This document shows positions 1 to 12,000 of a DNA stretch of 64,000 bases, piece after piece. This stretch comes from Galbula dea. Its lineage: Eukaryota; Chordata; Aves; Piciformes; Galbulidae. Within the stretch, counting starts at the first letter, position 1, and every line of letters starts with the position of its first letter. The notes beneath the pieces were generated by a model. That model had not been told where the DNA came from, did no database searches, and saw only the letters and a list, made by a program, of their open reading frames with translations. The stretch spans positions 53,358 to 117,357 of the forward strand of contig VWZX01002374.1 of assembly GCA_013399015.1 (NCBI GenBank). Reading direction: 5' to 3'. The position numbers and the translations under genes were made by a program.

Positions 1-40
1 TTGTGAATGTCCTCAAGGCTACACAGGAATATCCTGTGAG
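1..40 (+). CDS. LAMA1: LAMA1 window exon 1 (partial): LE half-repeat after the first laminin IV domain
   Basis: Encodes CECPQGYTGISCE and ends at a codon boundary before donor gtaaac. The exon continues left of the window. The pattern is the second half of an LE module that resumes after a laminin IV domain, like window exon 14. Confidence 0.85.
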
Positions 41-3000
41 GTAAACCTTCTCATGACCTCTTGGTGTTTTTTGGCTGCAAGATCTCCTGTCTGGAAGGGA
101 GCTAGGTTTTCAAGGCAAGCTGCCTTGACTTCTAGTGCCATGGAGAAGCCTATGTCCTGTGGTGAAATGTCTTGCTGGACACACTGCTGTAGACATGTCC
201 TTCCAGATCCATTAAATGCTGTGAAACAGAGAGAATCCTATTAAATTAAAGCTAATTAAAGAAGCTTTGAAAGATTTCTTGAATGAAAGAAAAATGCAGT
301 GAGCTGTGAACCATTTCCTGAGCGTGAGGTGGGGTCACTGAAAGGTGATGGTGCACTTCAGGACATCAGGGATGCAGAGGCAAGAGCTGGAGAAGCTCTG
401 GGAAGCTCTTTGGAGCTTAGCTTACCCCTTAATAGGGGCAGGAATCCTGGATTTCCAGAATCCTAGTCACTTCCTAGATCTGAATCACATTGTTTGATGT
501 CATGAGGGCTATGGAGGCAATAAGGACACTTAGCAGAGAGGAAGATTTCCTCCCCCCCCCAAGGGTCAGATGTCTTGTGCAAGGTGATGTCTTGGTTATC
601 AGTGAAGATGAGGGAGGCAGAGCAGCCTCTGCAGAAGAGCAGGGATCATTTTGACAACCCATTCCAGCCTGAAGCCTTCTGCTGCATCCTTGTGAGTGGT
701 TCTGCAGAGGAGGCAGAACATCTGGATTTCATTGTCCCCCTCCATGAAGAACTTCACAGGTTCAGCTGCCCAAAACTTCATTTGCCTCCAGGAGCCAGAG
801 GGCTGAGTGGGAATTTCATGGAGTTAATCCTCATCCCTTTAGTCCAGTGCAAGTAAAACACCACCAGAAGAGAGCTGCAGTGACATCAGTGAGTTAGAAG
901 AGCACTCAGGGAGCACAGTGTGAAGGGGTCAGGTGGGGTGTGGTCAGAACTGGCCTCTTTGGAGGTGGTTGGAGGTGTTTGGAGGTGTCCTTTTAACACA
1001 CAGAACAGAACAGCAACTGCTTTCTCTCCCCCTGGTCTCTCCTCAGTCCTGTCTCCCTGGCTACTACCGTGTGGATGGGATCCTCTTTGGAGGCATCTGC
1101 CAGCCCTGCAAGTGCTATGGGCATGCAGCTGAGTGTGACATCCATGGTCTCTGCTCTGTAAGTCACCCCTGAGAGGCTTTTGGCTGGGGAGAGAGAAGCC
1201 TGCAGTGAATGCACGTGGAAGGCTGTGGGCACCAAGTCTGTATTGTTCTGACTTGTCATTGTGTAACCTCTGGGATGGGTTCAGGAGGTTCCCCTCAGGT
1301 GCTGTTCCATAAAAGGCTTCTTGCAGCTGATCATTTCCAGTGGGTCACCATTTCTGGGCTGATGAAAAGCTTAACTTGGCTGCAAGTGCCACTAATTGTG
1401 TTTGTTTTTTTTTTTTATCTCCTGGAAGGAATAAAATGAAGCAGTGTTTTGGGGCAGAGATGCTTTTCCATGGATGAACCTTTGCCAGGGCTGGCATCAG
1501 TGGAAAGGACACATGACTTTCTGAAGGGATTCTTGAGCTTTCAGATCTCTTCTGAAATGTAAAGGGCACAGAAATCAAAATGGCCAAACAGCAGATACAT
1601 CTAAGAGGTTTCCTCCTGCAAATGTGTGCAGTGTGCAGAATCTGCTTCAGTCTGGGTCTGAGTAACATGGGGGGTTTGGTCCTGGGGAGTCCACTGGATA
1701 GGAAGAGGAAATGTTTCATACTGAGGGTGGCAAGAGCCTGGCCCAGGCTGCCCAGGGAGGTGGGAGATGTCCCATCCCTGCAACCATCCCAGCTCATGTT
1801 GTCTGGGGCTGTGAGCAACCTGATCTAGTTGGAGATGTCCCTGCTGGCTGCAGGGGGTTGGACTAGATGCCCTTGGAAGGTCCCTTCCCACCCAAACCAG
1901 TCTCTGGTGCTATGATTCTATTCTAAAATGCAGAAAAGAAACAATCAGCTCAGAAAAAAACCTGTTATTGTCCAAGTTCTACTCTGTTCTTAGAATCCTA
2001 GGATAGCCAGAGTTGGGAGGGACCTTAAAGATAATCTAGTTCCAACCCCCTGCCTGCCAGGGACACCTCCCACTAGAGCAGGTTGCCCAGGGCCCCATCC
2101 AGCCTGGCCTTCAAAGCCTCCAGGGATGGAGCTTCCACAGCCTCTCTGGGCAACCTGTTCCAGTGTCTCCCCACCCTAACAGGGAAGAACTTCATAGCCC
2201 TCTCCTTGAGTGTTAGATTCCTGCAGGGATCCCTCAGGGACTGAAAAACTAGGAGAAAATGTAAAAAGATGTGGTTTTAATTTCCCCCAATGTCTACCAG
2301 GGATGCCAACACAACACAACAGGACCTTACTGTGATCAGTGCTTGCCTGGCTTCTATGGAAGTCCATCCCAAGGGACTCCTGAGGACTGCCAGCCCTGTG
2401 CCTGCCCTCTGAGTTCTCCTGCAAACAAGTAAGCTGTTCATGGCAGATGTTCTTTGGCCAAAGCAGGAAGGCAGTGAAAGATGTCATGGAATCTGAAGGA
2501 GAGAGAAGGGGAGGTTTAGATTGGATATCAGCAAAGATTTCTTCCCAGAAAGAGTTCTCAGGCACTGGCCCAGGCTGCCCAGGGCAGTGGTGGAGTCACC
2601 ATCCCTGGAGGGGTTGAGAAAACATCTAGATGTGGTCCCTAGGGCCATAGTTTAGTGGCATGGTGGGGATAGGTTGATGGTTGGACTTGAGGTCTCTTCC
2701 AGCCTTCATGATACTGGGATTCATTTGTGTATCTCATAGAAACACTGGGTTTTTCCAGGTAGGCTAAGCTAAGCCAGCCTGAGGCTAGGAAGATGCTGAG
2801 GGCACAGGAGCATCTGTGGCAGGAGGAAAGGCTGAAAGCCCTGGGGCTGCTTAGCCTGGAGAAGAGCAGCCCCAGAGGGGAGCTGCTCCATGCTGAGCAA
2901 GAGCTGAAGGACAGAAGGCAAGAGGCTGGGGCCAGACTCTGCTCAGTGGTGCCCAGGGCCAGCCCAAGGGGCACTGGGCATCAACTGGAAGCCAGGAGGT

Positions 3001-6000
3001 TGCAGCTGAGCAGGAGGAGAAGCTTGTTTGGTGTGAGGGTGTTGGAGACCTGGTCCAGGCTTTGCAGAGAGGCTGTGGAGTCTCCTTGTGTGGAGAGATT
3101 GCCAAGGCAGCTGGAGGTGACCCTGGGCAAGCTGCTGTGGGTGTCCTGCTGGGGCATGGGGGTTGGACTGGGTGATCCCCAGAGGTCCCTTTCAACCCCA
3201 ACCATGCTGGGATTCTGTGCTATTGAATGTTTATAGACATCTTGTGATTCTGTGTATTGCTACTAACTGCCACCAATATCACTGATAGCTTCAGTCCTAC
3301 TTGTCAGCTGAGTGATGGAGGCAGAGTCATCTGTGACCAATGTCTTCCAGGCTATGCTGGCTCTCAGTGTGAGAGGTATGTACACCAGCTGTGAGTAAAG
3401 CATCTGCCATCCCTGGAACCATCCCAGCTCAGGTTGTTTGGGGCTGTGAGCAACCTGCTCTAGCTGCAGATGTCCCTGCTGACAGCAGGGGGTTGGACTA
3501 GATGACCTTGAAAGGTCCCTTCCCACCCAACCCATCCTCTGACTGTCATCTCTAACCCTTCCTCATCTTACCTGCCTTGAAATGTTCCTCCCACATGTCC
3601 AGAGCATTCCTATTTTGTCTTTCCTCATAATACAGAGACATTTTAGCTACCAAACTGAATGGGAAATGCTCTCTTGGGTGGGGAGGGTGTTTGCTATGAC
3701 CAAGTTCTCCTGATGAGAAGTTCTTCCCTCTGCTGCAGGTGTGCCAATGGTTACTATGGCAATCCACTCATAGCTGGCCACTCCTGTGCTCCCTGTGAAT
3801 GCAATGGCAATGTCAACCCTCAGGAAGAAGGTTACTGTGATACCTTCACAGGCCAATGCCTGAAGTGCCTGAGGAACACAGCAGGTCACCACTGTGAGAA
3901 GTGTGCTGAGGGCTATTATGGGGATGCAGTCAGTGAGAAGAGCTGTCGTGGTAAGCTGGTGTTTCAGGAGTGAAGTCACTCCAAAATTGGGGTGTACAGG
4001 GAGCAGTGTGGCTGGGGAAGTAGGAAGGTTTGCTGAGAGAGGTATCCTTCCAGTCTGGAGTTGGTAAGGGCAGGTTGAACACTCTGGGGTTGGGTTAGCC
4101 TAGTCATGCTAGGATCTGACACTTCCTATACCTGAATCTTCCTGGCTTGCTTCACATTGTCCTTCCAGAGACCACCTGTAGACATCTCCTGCTTCTGAGT
4201 CTTACCTGTGGGGCTGGAAGAAAGAAACTTCTTAGCTGTATCTATTCAGAAAGGTGGCATTGGCCCAGGCTGCTCAGGGAGGGATTGAAGTCACCATGCC
4301 TGGAAGTCTTCAAACCACATGTAGAGGTGGTGCTTGGGCCATGGTTGAGTAGTGAGCAGGGGGTGCTGCTTGGACTGGATGACCTCAGAGGACTTCTCCA
4401 ACCAGAATGACCCTAGGATCTTTCAGCACAAACATGTAGCACAGGTGTTGCTGTAGTGTGTGAGCATCTGGGGGGTGGAAAGTGGTGAACAACTCATTAT
4501 GGGCCACATTTGGAGTTCTGGAGAGGAGGACAAGAGGAAATGGCAGGAGAGGTTCAAGCTGGACAAATTTCTGCCCTGAAGGAGCTGTTTTGTCATTGGC
4601 CCAGGGCAGTGTTGGAGTCACCATCCCTGGAGGGGTTGAGAAAACACCTAGCTGTGGTCCTTAGGGCCATGGTTTAGTGGCATGGGGGTGATAGGTTGAT
4701 GGTTGGACTTGATGATCTTAGAGATCTCTTCCAACCTTCATGATTCTAGGCATCTAAATAGACTTTAATCAGATCTCTTTTCATTGTCTTCCCTTTTGTC
4801 CCACCATCAGCCTGTGCATGCCATGTGAATGGTTCCCTCTCAAGGACCTGCCACCACGAGACAGGCTTCTGTGACTGCAGATCCAATGTGATTGGGGAAA
4901 GATGTGATCAGTGCTTGGTAAGCAAATATTGACCTGCTCCTGAGAGCTGTGGTGCCTTGGGCCTGTTTATCTGCAGAGATTGAGTAGAACAGATAAGAGA
5001 GAATTGGAACAATTCTCTTCAGGGGAGAAGGGGTCCTGCTGCTGGAGTGGAGACCAAAGGTTTGTCTGCACAAGATTTTGGGATTGCAGATTGCTCTGCC
5101 TGTGCTCTTAGCAGATGTGAAGCAATGTTGTTGACTCAGCACCCTTCTGAATAGGGTTCTTCAGGCTAGTGCTGCACTCATTTAGCTTCAGGTTGGCACC
5201 TGACACAGATTTCAGTGGTGCTCTGCTCATGTGACCTGGCACAAGCTTGAACATAGAAGTTCCATCCAAACACAGGAGAGAAGAAGCTTGTTTGGTGTGA
5301 GGGTGTTGGAGCCCTGGCCCAGGCTTTGCAGAGAGGCTGTGGAGTCTCCTTGTGTGGAGAGATTGCCAAGGCAGCTGGAGGTGACCCTGGGCAAGCTGCT
5401 GTGGGTGCCCCTGCTGGAGCAGGGGGGTTGGACTGGGTGATCCCCAGAGCTCCCTTCCAACCCCTACATCACTGACCAAAGCTCCTGCAGGTCAGAGAGA
5501 AGGAGAGAAGAGAAAAGCAGAGTGTGCATGCTGTTGTTTTCCCAACTGGATGAAGTAACCACTCAAATGTATTTGCTTCCTGTCCAACAGAGTGGTTATT
5601 ATGGACTTCTGCCTGGCCTTGGCTGCCTTCCTTGCAACTGCAATCAGTTTGGCTCAGTCTCACAGGAGTGTGACCATCAGGGGCAGTGTCACTGTCTCCC
5701 AGGAGTGGCTGGAGCCAAGTGTGATGCCTGTGCTCCTGGCTTCCACACCTTCCAGGCTGGTGGCTGCACACGTAAGCTTTACCCCCATGATCCTTCCAGG
5801 CTTGGTCTGCAATGGCTTTCAGCTAATGTAGTGGATGTTCAGCTCTGGCAAAGGGGCAGCTGTGTTCATGGCTGTGGCATGCTTTTGTAAGACATTTGAT
5901 TAAGCCAAGGAACACAACATTTTATTTGATTGCTTCTTGTGTGGTTGCTCCTCAAATGTGGTGGCTGTGAAATACCTCAGTTTGCCTGAGAGAACTTTGC

Positions 6001-9000
6001 CATCCTGCTCTTCTCCCAGGTAACAACTGGGAGGGCAAGGGGAAATGGCCTCAAGCTGCACCAGGGGAGGTTTAGATTGGACATGAGGAACAATTTCTTG
6101 ACTGCCAGAGTGGTTAAGCTTTAGCCCAGGCTGCCCAGGGCAGTGGTAGAGTCACCATCCTTGAGGGGTTCAAAAAACATCTAGCTGTGGTCCTCAGGGC
6201 CATGGTTTATTGGCATGGAGTGTTGGGTCAGTCATTGGTGATCCTGGAAGTCATTTCCAACCTCAATCATTCTATGACTCCTAGGGATATGGTTGAGTGG
6301 TGGCTTGGCAGTGTTGGGTGGTTGGTTAGACTTGGTGAGGTCCTTTTTAGCCTCAGTGATTCTTAGGGCTATGGTTTAGTGGTGCCTGGGGTGTTAGGTT
6401 CAGAGTTGGACTTGATGACCCTTTCAGGTCTTCTCCAACCTTCATGATTCCATCATCTGATTCTGTTTCTCTTGCAGCCTGTGACTGTGCTCACACTCAG
6501 AACAACTGTGATGCTGATTCTGGCCAATGCATTTGTCCTCCTCACACTCAGGGGCCAAAATGTGAACTCTGTGAGGAAAATCACTGGGGTCTCTCTCCTC
6601 AACTGGGCTGCAAGGTATGGGTAGGCTGCCAAAAACATCTCTCTCCTTCAATTAACAAATGATTTGCCTTCTACTAATGGACTTCTGCCGTCAGAACCTT
6701 AATCTTTATTGCCTGGCACAAAATATTAGTGCAAGCTGCTCACATTTAAAAAGAAATGAGTAAAATAATAAATAATAAGTAATAAACTGATAAATAAAAT
6801 CTCTGAAGTGTTTCCTGAGCAGCCTTCTGAGGAAGTTGCCTTGAATACTGATCCCAGTACCCATCCTGGATAGGTGCAGAGATGATATTAACACTTTCAA
6901 GTGTCTATTGTCACTTTTAATTGCTTAAGCAGTGATACTCACCCAGCTGTTTAGCAACCTGGAACCCAGTTTCTGTGGTAATCAAGGAGTGGTGATGATA
7001 TGGTTTTAATTACAATGAAATCCAGCTTGTCTTGGAAGTTTCTCTCTACCTCAGATTAACTGCAGCCACTCTGCAGATCAGTTCCTCTTGCTGATTTCTG
7101 GCTCTGCCAGGGGACAGAGTTCCTTTGGTCCTGAACTCCAGAGCATGCTGAGCTTCCCACCTTTGGGTGCAATGAGATTCTTGCTTCCTCCTCAACTAGG
7201 AAATGAAGCTGGGAGCAGGGTGTAAACCTCAGTGCTGCCCTTTGGAACCCTAAGAGAATGTCAGTATTAAAGATGTTTCTGTCCTGTTTATACAATTACA
7301 GCACAAAACTGGTTTTTACAGAACATGATCTTAATTTTACTTGCTGCACTCAATACAGAGTATTTAAAACAAAGGATTTGGGATTATTTTTTGGCCTACA
7401 ACCAAGTTCCTTCAACTCTCTTTGATTCCCAGCCCCTATTTGGCTATCAACAAAGCTCTTTGCCTTCCACTCTTTACTGGCAATGGAGTTTTTCTGTCCA
7501 ACTACAGACCAAACAACCTGATTTCTACATGGAAGTTCTTCCCTTTTCCTCTTGCACACTGCCTCTTGACTAACCTTGACCTTTAGGAGCCAGTCTCAGC
7601 TTAACTGTGCTGTGCCTGCTGTAACCCAGCTGCTTTGCAGGACCCTGCTCTTGATCAACACTTCTTCTTTTCATCTCAGGCTTGCAACTGTAGCCCCACT
7701 GGATCAGCCCAGCTCCAGTGTGATGTGTTGACAGGTCAGTGCCAGTGCAAAGCTGAGTTTGGAGGGCAGGAGTGTTCCAGGTGTGCCTTAGGCTACAGGG
7801 GCTACCCAGCCTGCGTGGCCTGTGACTGCGACGGGAGCGGAACCAAGGCAGAGACGTGTGGTGGCACTGAGGGGCTTTGTGGCTGTGAAGAGGACACTGG
7901 CAGCTGTGCCTGCAAGGTACTGAAGGATTTCAGACCCTTCTAGGGCAGCATTTTTCTGGACAATTATCACCTAAAGTTGTGGATGATGTCATGAGGCTGG
8001 GGCCAGACTCTGCTCAGTGGTGCCCGGGGACAGCCCAAGGGGCACTGGGCACCAACTGGAAGCCAGGAGGTTGCAGCTGATCAGGAGGAGAAGCTTGTTT
8101 GTTGTGAGGGTGTTGGAGGCCTGGCCCAGGCTTTGCAGAGAGGCTGTGGAGTCTCCTTGTGTGGAGAGATTGCCAGGCAGCTGGAGGTGACCCTGGGCAA
8201 GCTGCTGTGGGTGCCCCTGCTTTAGCATCTTCCATTCAGCTATCAGGCTCACCTGGATGTGCTGTTAATGTGCTTTTCCTTCTTCTCTCACTTATTCTTC
8301 CCAGGAAAATGTAATTGGTCTGCAGTGCAGTGAGTGTAAACCTGGAACTTTTGCTCTCTCTGCTAGCAATGCCTTAGGCTGTACTCCATGCTTCTGTTTT
8401 GGGATGGCCACGTCCTGCTGGGAGCTGGAAGATCATGTGAGGATTCCTGTAAGTAAAGGGACATCAAAGACACAGTGTGGTTGATGTTCTCCTCATGTTA
8501 GGTGCCAGGGAGGTGCCTTGGTGACAGGTTACATAGACCCCAGTAGCAGGGCCAGAAATGATCTGGGGACTGGAAGCTCTCTGCTGTGAGGCCAGGCTGA
8601 GACAGTTGGGATTGTTGAGCCTGGAGAAGAGAAGGCTCCAGGGAGACCTTCTTGCAGCCTTGCAGGACTTCAAGGAGCCTAGAAGAAGATGGGGGAACCA
8701 TCCCAGGTCAGGTTGTTTGGGTCTCTGAGCAACCTGCTGTAGTTGCAGCTGTCCCTGCTGACTGCAGGGAGGTTGGAGGAGCTGACCTTGGAAGGTTCCT
8801 TCCCACCCAAACCTTTGTACAGTTCTCTGATAGAATAAGACTATTTCTGTTGACTGCATCTTTGACTCCTTGTGTTGCAGATCACCTTATCTCCAGACCT
8901 CTCCATTCTCCACGTGGTAGCTCCCAGTAACCTGACTGGGACAGTGGAAGGAGTATTCTCCCAGTTTCCTGATGTCTTACTAGATGCTGCCATAGTCAGA

Positions 9001-12000
9001 AAATCCTTAAAGACAGAAACATTTTACTGGAGGTTACCAGAGCAATTTCAAGGAGACCAGGTAAGATCATTAGAACACTTTGTTGGATGTATTTTTACTG
9101 CCTAATAGTCATTCTTCAGTGTAGAATAATCTCTTGATCACATTTTGCTCCAGTGCTTTGATTCTTCTAGGTGATAATAACATAAATATTCAGTGGCTGA
9201 ACTTCCTTATTCTAGCAAGGACAAGCAATATGTTTGCATTACCCTAGAATGAGATTTTCCTTGTAGTTTGTTCCCCCCCTATTTAATTACCATGTCACTT
9301 CAGGGGTGGAGGGGGGAGTGATATAGTTAATTTTACTTTAGAACCCTTGAGAGAGTGTTCAAAACCTTGCTGCTAGCTTCAGTCCCTAGATCATGGAACC
9401 TGTGTGGCTTAGGCATTAAATGGAAATTGAGTGCATGCCTTGGAAGGATCTCAAAGAAGAAACTGAGGCTGCTTTTTGGAGATAAATGCATTCAACCTTG
9501 GTGCCAAACCTGAGTTTCCAGTCAGGTTTCCATGTTTTATTGCCAATTCTCCAAAGAGCTGACACTTCCCAAGTCTGCTGATGGCATTCAAATATTTTCT
9601 GCTGCTGGCTCTAACCTTGGAGTGAACTAAGTGCTTTGGTATCCCAACAGCTGATGGCCTATGGAGGGAAGTTGAGATATACTGTGGCTTTTTATGCTGT
9701 GGATGGCTTTGGAAGCTCCAATTTTGAGCCACAGATCCTAATGAAAGGAGGTCACACGAGCAAGTTGGTCATCTATGGAGACCTCCCTTCTCCAGACAAT
9801 GGAGTCAGAACTGAGAAGGAAGTGGAAATGAAGGAGGTAAGCCAAAATATCAGTGCTGGAAGCATATTTTCTGTCTTCTGGGAGCTTCTAGAAAAACCCT
9901 CTGGATTTGATAATGTACTTTGAAACAGCATCTGCCTCTAGCTGCACCTGAAATGAGTGCTGTGAAGTCCTGGTCTTCTGGCTGTCTGGCTTCTCCAGGT
10001 GTAGCCAGAAGAAGCTCTGCCATGCAAGCCTTGGCTGCTGTCCTGAAGGGAACTGCTCATGGAAGTTGAGTGCAGGGAAGGAGAGGAGAACTGCTATAAA
10101 ACCATGCCTTGTTCCAACATGGAGCAAGGCTTTGGCTTTTCTGGGAGCTGGAGCTTTGGCATTAAGTGTAGCTGTTTGTGGGAGAACACCTAGGGAGGAG
10201 CAGAGCATTGTTAGAGAGCAAGAATGAGAAGGACACAGAGGTGCTGGAGTGTGGCCAGGGAAGGGCAAGGAAGGTGGGGAAGGGTCTAGAGCACAAGTGT
10301 GGTGAGGAGCAGCTGAGGGAACTGGGCTTGGTTAGCCTGGAGAAGAGGAGGCTCAGGGGAGACCTTCTGACTCTCTGCAACTCCCTGAGAGGAGGCTGGA
10401 GCCAGGTGGGGCTTGGGCTCTTCTCCCAGGCAACAGGAGAAGAGGAACCAGCCTCAAGTTGCACTGTGGGGGGTTTAGGTTGGCCATGAGGAACAATTTC
10501 TTCATGAAAAGGGTTGTGAAGGCCTGGCCCAGGCTGCTCAGGGCAGTGCTGGAGTCACCATCCCTGGAGGGGTTTCAAATCCCTGGAGATGTGATGCTGA
10601 GGGCCATAGGTTAGTGGTGACCTGGCAGTGCTGGGTTAATGGTTGGAGTCCATGATCTGAAAAGTCTCTTCCAACCAAAGCAAACCTGATTCTAATTCTG
10701 TGAAGTGATCTTTAACTCTCCTGACTGTATGGATGGGTTGTGTTTCCCCAGGACTCCTGGAAGTATTTCAACTCTGTGTCTGATGCCCCTGTCCTGCGTT
10801 CTGACTTCATGTCTGTGCTCAGCAACGTGGAGTACATCCTCATCAAGGCAGCCTATGGCCAAGGGCTGCAGCAAAGCAGGTACAGCAACCTTCTGCCTGC
10901 CTTGACTGTCATTGAACCCCAAAGTAGTCCCAACTGAGGAAGACAGGGAAGATTGAACTCAAATTAGAGTAACTTCCACTTTTCTCTTCATGATTTTTTG
11001 GTTCTGGTAAGAAAACATCCAGTGGCAGCAGCATCCCTGTTGAATTCTTTCTGTCAAGCACCAAGTGTCTCTGCTGCTTTACTTTGATAGAAAAGCCCAC
11101 CAAGAGCCACAAAGCCTTGGAGGAGGACTGATAGTTAGATGTTTTCTAGATTGTTTCTTTCCCATCTTCTTTCCCTGCTTCTTGAAATGAGTTATTTTAT
11201 CCAAGTAGAACACATGTTCCCCTTAGTTCTTGGGTTTGGTGCCACTGGAGCTCTTTCCTACAGCTTGATGCAGTCCAGGCAGTGGTAAGTAGAAGATCCA
11301 CCACCTCAGAATGGTATCACTGAACCTACCAACCTCAAAAGAACAAGGTTACCAATGACAGAGAGGAGATTGGATATGGTCTTTGTACCTGCCAGTTGAG
11401 AAACTGATCAAACAAGCAGAGATGGATCCAACCAAAAACCCAATATAAACCTTTTCCCAGCTCTGAAGAAGTGGGAGTGCACCTCCAGATTTGGGGTTAC
11501 TTTTGATTCACATGAACTGAACTTGCTTTCTGTTAGCCCTGTCCAAAGATCTGTGGGACAAACCTTTCTATCCAGTGTTGCTGGAGCAGAAAGAGCTCCT
11601 CTCCCATGGTTAGGGTTTGTAGGCCAGTGGGAATCAACCTGTGACACTTGGAAAGATCCCTGAAATCAGGAAAGAACCTGAGGAAAAGGAGATCCTGGAG
11701 ATTCTGCCCTGTAGCCCTGACCTTGAAGCATAGAAATGTTTGGATCTCCCTTTTGGTGCTAGGACTTGACTGAGATGTTCACCCTCTCTCCTGTAGAATT
11801 GCTAACATCTCCCTGGAGACAGCAGTGAAGTTTGAAGCCATGCATCTGGGCAGAGCTAGAGCTCACCTGCTAGAGCACTGCAGATGCCCTGCTGGTTATG
11901 CTGGGTTGTCCTGTCAGGTACAAACTCCTTTTGGTCTTCAGTAGTGAGGTGGGTTGGAGAAAAGAAGTGACTTGAATATATGTGGTTTTATTTTACTCCT

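Noticed and set aside
62..856. Small open frames on both strands at 53-244, 474-662 and 575-856
   Set aside because: They are intronic, without splice sites in frame or family resemblance.
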